This document shows positions 25,377-34,066 of a stretch of DNA of 56,976 nt, piece by piece (within the stretch, counting starts at the first letter, position 1; every line of letters begins with the position of its first letter). The translations under genes and the position numbers were made by a program. This stretch comes from Pseudomonadales bacterium (GTDB lineage Bacteria > Pseudomonadota > Gammaproteobacteria > Pseudomonadales > Pseudohongiellaceae): positions 1 to 56,976 of the forward strand of contig JAJDYJ010000033.1 of assembly GCA_022822865.1 (NCBI GenBank). The letters run 5' to 3'. The notes below the pieces were generated by a model. The model was not told the DNA's origin and did no database searches. It was given only the letters and a program-made list of their open reading frames with translations.

Positions 25377-26750
25377 ATGTCCTCCATGGCCATTTTCAAT
25401 CTCGTCATTTTCGCCGCCCTGCTGGGCTTTCTTTATCAGTTGTGGCGCCGCGGCATGGGGCTGTCGCGCCGGGTGCTGATCGGCCTGGTGATCGGCACGA
25501 TCTACGGCTTCTATCTGCAGTTCGCTTTCGGCTCGGGCACGGAAGTCGCCGGGCAGACGATCGAATGGACCAACATCGTCGCCAACGGTTATGTCAATCT
25601 GTTGCGGCTGATCATCATGCCGCTGGTGCTGGTGATGATGATCGCGGCGGTGGTCAAGGTGCAGGAGATTCGCTCGCTCGGCAAGATCGGCGGCTCGATC
25701 GTCGGACTGCTGGTCGGGACGACCGTGATCGCCGCGCTGGTCGGCATCGCCATGGCTTCGATTTTCGGTCTCAATGCCGGCGAACTCGCCGCCGGACCGG
25801 CGGAACTGGCGCGGGCCGAGGCGCTCGAATCGCGCCAGGGCACGATCGCCGACCTGTCCTTTCCGCAACTGCTGGTCAGCTTCATTTCCAGCAATATCTT
25901 CCTTGACCTCACCGGCGCGCGCAGCACTTCCATCATTGCGGTAGTAGTTTTTGGCCTGCTGATCGGCGTCGCCGCGCTGCTCGTGTGCGAGGAGAATCCG
26001 GAACAGGGCCCGCGCATCCGCGGCTTCCTCGACTCGGCCCAGGCCGTCATCATGAAGCTCGTGCACATCGTCATGGCGCTGACGCCGTATGGCGTGCTGG
26101 CGCTGATGACCCGGGTCATAGCCACGTCCGACGGCAACGCCATCGTCACCCTGATCGGTTTCGTGGTCGCTTCCTATATCGCCATTGCCATCATGTTCGT
26201 CGTTCACGCCTTCCTGATCGGGCTGATCGGCGCCAGCCTGCCGGAATACTTCCGCAAGGTCTGGCCGGTGCTGACCTTCGCGTTCGTCACCCGCAGTTCG
26301 GCCGCGACGATTCCGCTGACGATCCGCGCCCAGGTCGAGGAACTGAACGTGGCGCCTCCGGTCGCCAACATTGCCGCTTCCTTCGGCGCCACTATCGGTC
26401 AGAACGGCTGTGCCGGCATCTACCCGGCGATGCTGGCAGTGATGGTCGCGCCGACCATGGGCGTCGATATCGATTTCGGCTTCATCGCCAGCCTGTTATT
26501 GATCATCGCCATCGGCTCCTTCGGCATCGCCGGGGTCGGCGGCGGCGCCACCGCCGCGGCGCTGGTGGTATTGCCGGCCATGGGCTTTCCGGTCACCGTG
26601 GCGGCCTTGCTGATCTCCATCGAGCCGCTGATCGACATGGCGCGCACGGCGCTGAACGTCAACGGCGCCATAACCAGCGGCATGATTACCCAGCGTTTCC
26701 TCGGCGCAGAAGCCGGGGGAGCGGAAGCCGCAGCACCAACCAATCAATGA
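25377..26750 (+). CDS. dicarboxylate/amino acid:cation symporter family protein
   Basis: A 457-residue inner-membrane carrier of the DAACS (glutamate/cystine transporter) family with about eight to ten membrane segments. Features include LRLIIMPLVLVMMIAAVVKVQ (first re-entrant region), the serine-rich hairpin TRSSAATIPLTIRAQ and the C-terminal hairpin GVGGGATAAALVVLP; overall it is closest in feel to the TcyP/YdjN cystine group. ATG 25377 follows GGGGAGA at good spacing; the longer frame runs through the hairpin array. It probably imports the product of the exported enzymes around it. It overlaps the upstream M-I-E-E reading of the RidA leader by 4 bases. Confidence 0.88.
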   Translation: MSSMAIFNLVIFAALLGFLYQLWRRGMGLSRRVLIGLVIGTIYGFYLQFAFGSGTEVAGQTIEWTNIVANGYVNLLRLIIMPLVLVMMIAAVVKVQEIRSLGKIGGSIVGLLVGTTVIAALVGIAMASIFGLNAGELAAGPAELARAEALESRQGTIADLSFPQLLVSFISSNIFLDLTGARSTSIIAVVVFGLLIGVAALLVCEENPEQGPRIRGFLDSAQAVIMKLVHIVMALTPYGVLALMTRVIATSDGNAIVTLIGFVVASYIAIAIMFVVHAFLIGLIGASLPEYFRKVWPVLTFAFVTRSSAATIPLTIRAQVEELNVAPPVANIAASFGATIGQNGCAGIYPAMLAVMVAPTMGVDIDFGFIASLLLIIAIGSFGIAGVGGGATAAALVVLPAMGFPVTVAALLISIEPLIDMARTALNVNGAITSGMITQRFLGAEAGGAEAAAPTNQ

Positions 26751-26764
26751 TTGAGGAAAATCCC

Positions 26765-27226
26765 ATGCAAGTATTCAAAACCGCTTTCGTCGTCCTGGCA
26801 CTCGCGTTTACGCCGCTGGCCGCCGCGCAGGAAATCACCCGGCATAACGAAGGCAACCTGTTCTATACCGCCATTACCATTCCGCCTGGCGCCGAAACCC
26901 TGTACCTGAGCGGCTCCGGCGCGCGGCAGCAGGAAGACGGCACCTGGGGCGACATTCGCCAGCAGGCGGTCGATACCTTCAGCCGCTTCAGGGACACGCT
27001 GGAAGGGCTGGGCTGGTCGATGAGCGATGTTGTGCAAGTGCGGGTATTCGCCGTGGCCGATGAGAACGGCGAAGTGGATTTCGCGGCGTTCAACGAAGGG
27101 TATCTCGAATTCTTCGGTACCGAGGAAAATCCCAACAAGCCCGTGCGATCGTTTCTGGAAATAGCCGACCTGGTGGTGGACGGCTGGCTGCTGGAAATCG
27201 AGATTCGGGCAGCGCGCATGCCCTGA
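26765..27226 (+). CDS. exported RidA-family enamine/imine deaminase
   Basis: A 153-residue protein with a Sec signal peptide (1-21, LAAAQ) followed by a full Rid domain. The arginine of PVRSFLEIADL matches the catalytic Arg of RidA, and the ending WLLEIEIRAA matches the family's IEIEAIA strand. Rid proteins hydrolyse reactive imines to ketones plus ammonia; most are cytosolic, so export is unusual and fits removal of imines made by the Tat-exported amine oxidase. ATG 26765 follows GAGGA; the ATG at 26747 would overlap the symporter stop and spoil the signal peptide. Confidence 0.85.
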   Translation: MQVFKTAFVVLALAFTPLAAAQEITRHNEGNLFYTAITIPPGAETLYLSGSGARQQEDGTWGDIRQQAVDTFSRFRDTLEGLGWSMSDVVQVRVFAVADENGEVDFAAFNEGYLEFFGTEENPNKPVRSFLEIADLVVDGWLLEIEIRAARMP

Positions 27227-27234
27227 GCGGGTGA

Positions 27235-27345
27235 GGGCCAGTCGGCGCAGCCGATCGAAAGCGCAGCTTTCGAAGGCCCGAACGACTCGCCATGGATGGC
27301 GAGGCTGGGGGTTGGAGAATACTCCGAACTCGCGCCAAGGATGGC
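27235..27345. repeat. second hairpin-rich intergenic segment
   Basis: Downstream of the RidA gene the arms GGGCC (27235) and GGCCC (27275) enclose two hairpins, TCGGC/GCCGA (27242-27254) and TCGAAAGC/GCTTTCGA (27255-27273), both with loop GCA, giving a three-way junction. Then come CTCGCC/GGCGAG with loop ATGGAT (27286-27303), GGAG/CTCC (27314-27325) and a weak GCCA/TGGC. The ATGGAT loop is the complement of the ATCCAT loop in the array at 25290. The remaining part of 27227-27442 holds no gene I can see. Confidence 0.7.
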
Positions 27346-27442
27346 ATGCACAGCTAAGTAGAATGTGCGGTCAATAGATTCTGGATACCGACTCGCTCTG
27401 CGTGGAACTTATCTTCATTGGAGATTTGAGTCTGATGGCCTG

Positions 27443-29305
27443 ATGATGAAGATCGGCAGGATCTTTCCGATTGCGTTCCTGTGCGCCTGTTTGCAGGCCT
27501 GCGGGCCCGAGGCGGGCGCACAGTCCGTACATGAAACTTCGATCGCCGACTTGCAGCGGATGCTCGCCGGCGGCGAAGTCACTTCCGTACAACTCGTCGA
27601 GCAATATCTGGCGCGGATCGAAGCCTATGACCGCGCCGGCCCGCGCCTGAACAGCATCGTGCGGGTCAATCCCGCCGCGCGCGAGACCGCCGCCGCCCTC
27701 GACCGCGAGCGCGCGGCGAGCGGCCCGCGGGGGCCCTTGCACGGCATTCCGGTGCTGGTGAAAGATAATTACAACACGACGGACATGCCGACCACCGGCA
27801 GTTCGGTTGCGCTGGCGGACTTCGTTCCCAACGCTGCCTCGACCCAGGTCGAGAAGTTGATTGCCGCGGGCGCCGTGGTGCTGGCGAAAACCAACTTGCA
27901 TGAGTACGCCTACGGCATCACCAGCGTCAGTTCGCTGACCGGCCAGACGCGCAATCCCTACGATTACCGGCGCGTGCCCGGCGGTTCCAGCGGCGGCACC
28001 GGCGCGGCGGTGGCGGCCAGCCTCGGCGCGGTCGGCATGGGTTCGGACACTTGCGGCTCGATCCGCATCCCATCCGCTTTCAACAATCTGGTAGGACTGC
28101 GTCCGAGCAAGGGACTGTCGAGCATTTACGGCGTGATGCCGCTGTCGCATACCCAGGACACCGCCGGGCCGCTTGCCCGCAACACCGACGATCTTGCCAT
28201 CGTGCTAGACGTCGTATCCGGCTACGACGCCAACGATCCCGCGACCGAGGCAGTGCGCGGCATGCCGCCGACGCGTTTTCGCGAAAGGCTCGGCGAAGTG
28301 AGTCTGGATGGCTTGCGTTTCGGCAAGCTCGACAGCTATCTGGAACGCGCCGACGGCGCCACCCGCGGCGTCATCGAAGACGCGCTCGAATGGCTGGAAG
28401 AACAAGGCGTGACTATCGTTTCCGTGGAAATCCCGGACGTAGCGGACCTGATCGGCGCCTCCGGCGTGATCGGACACGAATTCCGCGCCGACCTCGATCA
28501 ATATTTGGCGCAGTTCGGCAGCGAACGAATAACGGGACTGGCGGACGTCGTCGATCTCGGCCTCTATCACCAGGCCGTCGCCGGACAATTGAACCGTTCC
28601 CGCGATGCCGAGCGCGACGAAGAGGCTTACCAACTGGCCCTGGAGACGCGAAGCGAGTTGCGGACGGTGGTAGAGCGGGTATTCGAGGAAAACGAACTCG
28701 ACGCCATCGTCTATCCGACCATCGGCGAGGTTCCCGTCTTCATCGGCGAATCCCAGCCCGGCAACAATTGCAGCATCGCCGCCAACTCAGGCCTGCCGGC
28801 GCTTTCGCTTCCAGCCGGATTCAGCGATTCGGGTCTGCCCGTCGGAATGGAACTGCTCGCCGGATTCCTCGAAGACGAGCGCCTGCTGGCCATCGGCCAC
28901 GCCATCGAAGCGGGCTTCCCCCAACGGCAGGCGCCGCCGGTCACGCCCGCACTCGTCGGCAACTCGCCGCCGCCGATACGTTCCGGCATATTGCAAGTCG
29001 AGGGAGAAGGCTTTAGCTTGCAAGGTGAATTTCGTATCGATGCGGTGCTGAACCGGCTCGAATATGAGTTGCAACTGAGCGGCGAAGGCGCCGGAGACGT
29101 CAGCGCGGCAGTACTCGTGCTCGATGAAGGTTCCGCGCCGGCGGCGCTGAATCTGCTGGGCCCGGATGCCGGGGCCGCCGCCGGCAGCGAATTCATGACG
29201 CCGCAATTGCGGCAGGCGGCCGCGGATCGGTCGCTGCGCGTAAGAGTGTTCGGCCAGCGGCTGCCGCCGGAAGGCGTCTCGGCCCCGGTAGTTCCGGACA
29301 ACTGA
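27443..29305 (+). CDS. amidase-signature lipoprotein
   Basis: A 620-residue amidase-signature hydrolase. A lipoprotein signal with lipobox LQAC (C20) anchors it in the envelope. The Ser-cisSer-Lys triad is visible as K107 (PVLVKDN), S182/S183 in PGGSSGGTGAA, and nucleophile S206 (DTCGSIRIPS). The catalytic domain ends near residue 500. About 110 extra C-terminal residues follow, with an all-beta look (GEFRIDAVLNRLEYELQLSG...VRVFGQRLPPEG) reminiscent of CHRD domains. It would cleave amide bonds outside the cytoplasm. Two adjacent ATGs (27443, 27446) are possible starts. Confidence 0.88.
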   Translation: MMKIGRIFPIAFLCACLQACGPEAGAQSVHETSIADLQRMLAGGEVTSVQLVEQYLARIEAYDRAGPRLNSIVRVNPAARETAAALDRERAASGPRGPLHGIPVLVKDNYNTTDMPTTGSSVALADFVPNAASTQVEKLIAAGAVVLAKTNLHEYAYGITSVSSLTGQTRNPYDYRRVPGGSSGGTGAAVAASLGAVGMGSDTCGSIRIPSAFNNLVGLRPSKGLSSIYGVMPLSHTQDTAGPLARNTDDLAIVLDVVSGYDANDPATEAVRGMPPTRFRERLGEVSLDGLRFGKLDSYLERADGATRGVIEDALEWLEEQGVTIVSVEIPDVADLIGASGVIGHEFRADLDQYLAQFGSERITGLADVVDLGLYHQAVAGQLNRSRDAERDEEAYQLALETRSELRTVVERVFEENELDAIVYPTIGEVPVFIGESQPGNNCSIAANSGLPALSLPAGFSDSGLPVGMELLAGFLEDERLLAIGHAIEAGFPQRQAPPVTPALVGNSPPPIRSGILQVEGEGFSLQGEFRIDAVLNRLEYELQLSGEGAGDVSAAVLVLDEGSAPAALNLLGPDAGAAAGSEFMTPQLRQAAADRSLRVRVFGQRLPPEGVSAPVVPDN

Positions 29306-29337
29306 AAATGACCATACGCAAATCCCGGAGGATAACC

Positions 29338-30735
29338 ATGTTGACCAGAGTTTTCGCATTTGGCGCGGCCATGTTGGCCGGCGCCGCCTGTTTCGCTCAG
29401 TCCGGCGGCATCGTTCCCGATTTCGACTATTTCATGAATGAAGTGCAGCCCATTTTCCTGGCGAAGCGGGAAGGCAATGTGCGCTGCATTCAATGCCATT
29501 ACCGGTCGAGCAATTTTCGCTTGCAGACGTTGGAGGAAGGCGAGTTTTTCTGGACCGAGGAACAGTCGCGCATGAACTACGAATCGGCGCTGACGATGGT
29601 GATTCCCGGCGAGGATCCGCTCAACAGCAGGCTGTTGACCCATGTTCTGGCGCGGGACGCCGGGGGCGACTCCTTCCATGGCGGCGGCACGCATTTCCGG
29701 AGCCAGGACGATCCCGAATGGCGCATCATGGCCGACTGGGTGGCCGGGGCGACCGAGCGGCGCGAACCGGCGGAACTCGCCGTGCGCATCATCCAGACCA
29801 ATGCCGCCGGCGACGATTCCCATGTGATCGATCCCGAGACCAACGAGGTTATCGGCAGGATCACCGACATCGAGATTCCCCATGGCATCGTCGGCGCGCC
29901 CGACGGCAGCCAGCTTTACATCACCAACGAGGCCATGCACGCCCTCGACGTGGTCGATGCGCGCACCATGCGCGTCAAGCGCCGCATCCATCTCAGCGGC
30001 CGGCCCAACAACGTCGCCGTCATGGGCGACGGCAGCAAGGTCTATGTCGGCATCATGGAGATGCCTGGCTCGGTGGACATCATCGACGTGGCGAGCATGA
30101 AACTCGTCAAGACGCTGCCGGTGGAAGGGGCGATTCACAACATCTATGTCACGCCGGACAGCAAGCACGCCGTGGCCGGCTCGATCCAGCGCAGCATGAT
30201 CAATGTCATCGACACCGCCACCGACGAACTCGCCTGGACGCTGGAAATGAGTTCGGGCATCCGGCCCATGGCTTTCAACGCCAATCCCGACGGCTCGACG
30301 AAGAACATCTTCGTGCAATTGTCGGGCTTTCACGGCTTCGCCGTCGTCGATTTCGCCACCCGCCGGGAAGTGGCGCGAGTCGAACATCCGCCGGTCGAAG
30401 GCGAAGAAGCGCATTACGACGGCTTGCAGGGCGCTCCCGCCCACGGCCTCGGCGTCTCTCCCGACGGCAGCACGCTCTGGTCCACGAGCAAGGTCTACAG
30501 CCACGTCTACATCCACTCGCTGCCCGACCTGGAAGAAATCGGCCAGGTGTTCGTCGGCCAGCATCCCGAATGGGTCACTTTCACGCCTGACGGCAAGACC
30601 GCCTACATGGGCGCCGCGGGCGACCATGTCACCTATGCGGTAGACGTGGAGTCCATGGAAGTCGTCGCGGTGATTCCGGTCGGGCAGGTACCCAAACGCG
30701 TCGCCATGGTGCGAATGGCGGTGGACGGAGACTGA
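29338..30735 (+). CDS. exported cytochrome c/beta-propeller protein
   Basis: A 465-residue protein: signal peptide (1-20), an N-terminal c-type heme site CIQCH (C50, C53, H54) in a domain starting YFMNEVQPIF, then a YVTN-type propeller (about 165-460). The propeller repeats include DGSQLYITNEAMHALDVVDA, DGSKVYVGIM and DGKTAYMGAAGD. The build resembles cytochrome-D1-like propellers and methylamine-dehydrogenase-type chains, so a redox or electron-transfer role is likely, perhaps shared with the diheme cytochrome. ATG 29338 follows CGGAGGA, a strong site; an earlier ATG lacks one. It lies 32 bases after the amidase gene. Confidence 0.85.
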   Translation: MLTRVFAFGAAMLAGAACFAQSGGIVPDFDYFMNEVQPIFLAKREGNVRCIQCHYRSSNFRLQTLEEGEFFWTEEQSRMNYESALTMVIPGEDPLNSRLLTHVLARDAGGDSFHGGGTHFRSQDDPEWRIMADWVAGATERREPAELAVRIIQTNAAGDDSHVIDPETNEVIGRITDIEIPHGIVGAPDGSQLYITNEAMHALDVVDARTMRVKRRIHLSGRPNNVAVMGDGSKVYVGIMEMPGSVDIIDVASMKLVKTLPVEGAIHNIYVTPDSKHAVAGSIQRSMINVIDTATDELAWTLEMSSGIRPMAFNANPDGSTKNIFVQLSGFHGFAVVDFATRREVARVEHPPVEGEEAHYDGLQGAPAHGLGVSPDGSTLWSTSKVYSHVYIHSLPDLEEIGQVFVGQHPEWVTFTPDGKTAYMGAAGDHVTYAVDVESMEVVAVIPVGQVPKRVAMVRMAVDGD

Positions 30736-30738
30736 AGC

Positions 30739-32010
30739 ATGATAAGAACCAGAACCTTGCTTGCGGGCGCGTTGCTGTTTGGCGCCCAGGCCGCCGCCGC
30801 GCAAACCTTCATCTATTGTGCGCGAATGATCGACGGAGTCGAATTGGCGGTTCATGAAAACATGACCATCGAGGTCCGCGACAACCGGATCGCCGCGGTC
30901 CACGACGGCCGGCACGACGCCACCACGGTCGACCTGGGCGATTCGACCTGCATGCCCGGCCTGATCGATGCGCATGTGCACATCGTCTCGCAAACAAGCC
31001 CGACGTCGTTCGTCGACCGGTTCCGGCTCGACCCGGCGGATTACGCGCTGGGCGCGGTTCCCTACGCCGAACGGACCCTCATGGCCGGCTTCACCACGGT
31101 GAGAGACCTCGGCAGCGCCGATAACGTTTCGATCAACGTGCGCGACGCCATCGACCGGGGACATATCGTCGGTCCGCGAATCCTGACCGCGGGCAAATCC
31201 CTCGCCACCACCGGCGGCCATGCCGATCCCAGCAACGGCGTCAACGACGAGCTGACCGGCGATCCGGGGCCGAAGGAGGGCGTCGTCAACAGCCCCGAGG
31301 ACGCGGCCCAGGCCGTGCGGCAGCGCTACAAGGACCGGGCGGATCTCATCAAGATTACCGCCACCGGAGGCGTATTGAGTCAGGCTACCAGCGGACTGAA
31401 TCCCCAGTTCAACGACGCGGAGTTGCGCGCGGTGGTGGAAACCGCGAAAGATTACGGATTCAAGGTGGCGGCCCATGCCCACGGCGACGAGGGAATGAGG
31501 CGGGCGGTAATCGCCGGCGTGGATTCCATCGAACACGGAACCTACATGAGCCTGGAAACCATGCGCTTGATGCGCGAGACGGGAACGGCCTTCGTGCCGA
31601 CGATCATTGCCGGCAAGTTTGTCGCGGAAATGGCCGAAATCGACGGTTATTTCAGTGAAACCGTACGCCCGAAGGCGCGCGAGATCGGGCCGATCATCCA
31701 GGACACATTCGCCAGAGCCTACGCCGAGGGCGTACCGATCGTGTTCGGCACCGATTCGGGCGTTTCACCTCATGGCGACAACGCGAAGGAGTTCGGCTAC
31801 ATGGTCGAAGCGGGCATGCCCGAAATCGAAGCGCTGACCTCGGCGATGATGCCCGGCGCGATCCTGCTCGACCGCGCCGCCGATCTCGGTTCGATCGAAG
31901 CGGGCAAATTCGCGGACATCATCGCCGTGCCCGGAGACCCCACGAGCGACATCTCGCTGATGGAGCAGGTAGATTTCGTCATGAAGGACGGGCAAATCTA
32001 CAAGCAGTGA
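30739..32010 (+). CDS. exported metal-dependent amidohydrolase
   Basis: A 423-residue amidohydrolase-superfamily enzyme with a Sec signal peptide (1-21, AAAAQ). Metal ligands: H79 and H81 in DAHVHI, a lysine in LIKITATGG (bridging, probably carboxylated), His in AAHAHGDE and IEHGTYM, and Asp in FGTDSGV. This matches the imidazolonepropionase/Xaa-Pro dipeptidase-like subgroup often exported with substrates such as cyclic amides or dipeptides. It starts 3 bases after the propeller gene, so the two belong to one transcript with the amidase. Confidence 0.9.
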   Translation: MIRTRTLLAGALLFGAQAAAAQTFIYCARMIDGVELAVHENMTIEVRDNRIAAVHDGRHDATTVDLGDSTCMPGLIDAHVHIVSQTSPTSFVDRFRLDPADYALGAVPYAERTLMAGFTTVRDLGSADNVSINVRDAIDRGHIVGPRILTAGKSLATTGGHADPSNGVNDELTGDPGPKEGVVNSPEDAAQAVRQRYKDRADLIKITATGGVLSQATSGLNPQFNDAELRAVVETAKDYGFKVAAHAHGDEGMRRAVIAGVDSIEHGTYMSLETMRLMRETGTAFVPTIIAGKFVAEMAEIDGYFSETVRPKAREIGPIIQDTFARAYAEGVPIVFGTDSGVSPHGDNAKEFGYMVEAGMPEIEALTSAMMPGAILLDRAADLGSIEAGKFADIIAVPGDPTSDISLMEQVDFVMKDGQIYKQ

Positions 32011-32034
32011 TTCGGGCGGGTACGAGCGGGACGA

Positions 32035-32430
32035 TCAGAAACTCGGCGCCTCGACCGGCAGCAGTATGACCGGCACCATCTCGCTGTATTGAAACCAGTC
32101 GCCGTCGATGCGCTCGATCTGGCCGCCGCTTTCGTCCAACCGCAGACGGCCGGTGAATTCGAGATCGAGCCGCTGAATGGCGATCCGCAAGGCGTTTTCG
32201 TTAATGCTGACGCTGTCCGCCGGCATGCCGTAAATGCCCATTGCGGCGCTGAACAACTGCGCCCGCAATTCGCCGCCGTTCAGGCTGAAAGTGAACGCCA
32301 GCGTCATGCTGTCCCTGCCGATCACCAACGGCCCCTCGAAGGTGCCGAGCAGCGCTTCCGGCATCACATCCTGCGCCCGGACGCTGCCGGACAAGGCGAT
32401 CAGGAGCAAGAGAATTGCGATGCGTGTCAT
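32035..32430 (-). CDS. small exported protein of unknown function
   Basis: A 131-residue protein with a signal peptide (1-21, SVRAQ) and a mature part that looks like a small beta-barrel (DSMTLAFTFSLNGGELRAQLFS, LDLEFTGRLRLDESGGQIE). I do not recognise a named family, though such domains are found attached to exported hydrolases. ATG 32430 gives the signal peptide; the longer frame adds 12 basic residues. It is convergent with the amidohydrolase and divergent from the esterase gene. Confidence 0.65.
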   Translation of the reverse strand: MTRIAILLLLIALSGSVRAQDVMPEALLGTFEGPLVIGRDSMTLAFTFSLNGGELRAQLFSAAMGIYGMPADSVSINENALRIAIQRLDLEFTGRLRLDESGGQIERIDGDWFQYSEMVPVILLPVEAPSF

Positions 32431-32563
32431 GCGGCGAGTGTATGTCAGGGCTCGCATTCGCCGCAAATGCAGCCTGCCGGAATCAGCAGCCTGCTGGACG
32501 CAAGACGGTCGCGCCTATATGCTTCGACCCTCGAAAAAACGACGCTGAACCGCAGAATCCCCA

Positions 32564-33232
32564 ATGAGCGATCTACCCGTGATCGAGTTGCTCTCCAACG
32601 ACGCCGCCGAAGTCGACGCTTCCGTCATCTGGCTGCACGGTCTTGGCGCCGACGGCAACGATTTCGTGCCCGTAGTGCCACAACTGAAACTGCCGGCGGA
32701 TTACGCGATTCGATTCGTGTTTCCAACGGCGCCGTCGATTCCGGTGACGATCAACAACGGCTGGGTCATGCCCGCCTGGTACGACATTCTCCGGCTCGAT
32801 AATGTGCGCAGCATCGACGAAGCGGGATTGCGCGAATCGGCGGCGCAAACGCAGGCGTTGATTCGGCGCGAACTCGACCGCGGCATCGCCTGCGAGCGCG
32901 TCGTACTCGCGGGATTCTCCCAGGGTGGGGCGGTCTGCTTCGAAGCGGCGCTGTCATACGAGCAGCGGCTGGGCGGAGTCATCGCCTTGTCCACTTACTT
33001 TCCCACCGCGGACAGCCTGGCCATGCAACCGGCTCAACAGGGCCTCCCCGTACTCGTCTGTCACGGCCTGATGGATCCGATGGTGCCGGAATCACTTGGC
33101 CGGGCCGCCGTGGAAAGTCTGGGCGAGAAGGGGCTCACGCCCGAATACCACACCTATCCCATGGCCCACGAAGTCTACATGCCGGAAATCGAGCGGATCG
33201 GCCTCTGGCTCCGGTCCGTGCTGGGAAGCTGA
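32564..33232 (+). CDS. carboxylesterase/acyl-protein thioesterase-like hydrolase
   Basis: A 222-residue alpha/beta hydrolase of the phospholipase/carboxylesterase group. Features: oxyanion-loop start VIWLHGLGADGNDF, nucleophile elbow GFSQGG, acid in CHGLMDPMV and histidine in PMAHEV. It is cytoplasmic with no signal. Relatives hydrolyse short acyl esters. It ends one base before the convergent carbonic anhydrase gene. Confidence 0.92.
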   Translation: MSDLPVIELLSNDAAEVDASVIWLHGLGADGNDFVPVVPQLKLPADYAIRFVFPTAPSIPVTINNGWVMPAWYDILRLDNVRSIDEAGLRESAAQTQALIRRELDRGIACERVVLAGFSQGGAVCFEAALSYEQRLGGVIALSTYFPTADSLAMQPAQQGLPVLVCHGLMDPMVPESLGRAAVESLGEKGLTPEYHTYPMAHEVYMPEIERIGLWLRSVLGS

Positions 33233-33233
33233 C

Positions 33234-34001
33234 TTACGGCGCGTCGGATCGTGACAGCACGAAGCGCCGGTTGAGTTCCTGCACCGGGCGCGCATTCATC
33301 GGATACAAGTCCGCGAAGGCATCGACCTGGGCCTGGGACACGGCAATCGTTTCATCGAGCACGACCCAGCTCACGACTTCGGAGCATGGCGGCGTGGTCA
33401 GCGAGCCGGCGTAGCGCGAATGGTCGAGCCCGTCCGGCAGCAAGGAATTGGGATCGAAACTCCCGAGGCTTGCGGGCTCGCCGACCGCATCGGGTATCGC
33501 GTTCCAGATTTCGTCGATGGCGGCATGACCGGCGCCGGCTTCCATGAAGACGCCTATGACGGCGAGATCGCCCTCGGTGGCCTGGTGTACGAAATGGACT
33601 TCCATGGGAATGCTGCGGCCGTCGACCGTGTGTTCGCTGGGAAGATGGAAGTGGAACTGCAACAGCGAGAAATCCCGGCCTTCGAGGCGCATCGAACTGC
33701 CCGGGGCCATGTTGACCTGGATCGTGTGACCGTTGTCGACGACTTCGGCGCCGGTGGATTGCCAATCGACTGCAAGCGTCCCGCCTTGCGCGGGAATCGT
33801 CCGGGCCAGATTGATCGGCGACTGCTGGCCGCCATCGGCGCAGGCCGCGAACGAAGCGGCGAGTCCGCCCCATTGACCGGGGCCCGTGGCGCCTTCGTAA
33901 CTCCAGGAAACTTCTTCGGCGCCTTGTACGGACAAGGCCCCGATTCCGGCCAGCAGGATTACGCCGCCGGACAGTGCTGCTGGAAACAATCGTTTTTTCA
34001 T
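33234..34001 (-). CDS. alpha-type carbonic anhydrase, exported
   Basis: A 255-residue periplasmic carbonic anhydrase interconverting CO2 and bicarbonate. A signal peptide (1-28) is followed by the alpha-CA domain; zinc ligands are H117 and H119 (FHFHLPSEH) and H136 (MEVHFVHQ), and the threonine gate region TTPPCSEVVSW is present. ATG 34001 follows AGGAGA; the longer frame adds 24 unlikely residues. It is 65 bases downstream of the TonB receptor on the same strand and may be co-transcribed with it. Confidence 0.93.
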   Translation of the reverse strand: MKKRLFPAALSGGVILLAGIGALSVQGAEEVSWSYEGATGPGQWGGLAASFAACADGGQQSPINLARTIPAQGGTLAVDWQSTGAEVVDNGHTIQVNMAPGSSMRLEGRDFSLLQFHFHLPSEHTVDGRSIPMEVHFVHQATEGDLAVIGVFMEAGAGHAAIDEIWNAIPDAVGEPASLGSFDPNSLLPDGLDHSRYAGSLTTPPCSEVVSWVVLDETIAVSQAQVDAFADLYPMNARPVQELNRRFVLSRSDAP

Positions 34002-34066
34002 TGTCGGTCTCCTGTTTTGTTCAAGAATCGTAGTTACGGCGGACCAGGTCAAGCGAATCCGGCCCG

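Noticed and set aside
25210-25479. Open frame running through the hairpin array into the symporter gene
   Set aside because: It overlaps the array and the symporter in another frame, has no ribosome site, and reads like translated inverted repeats rather than a protein.
28711-31536. 941-residue minus-strand frame
   Set aside because: It is antisense to the amidase, propeller and amidohydrolase genes, all with clear catalytic motifs; its sequence is His/Gly/Arg-rich shadow.
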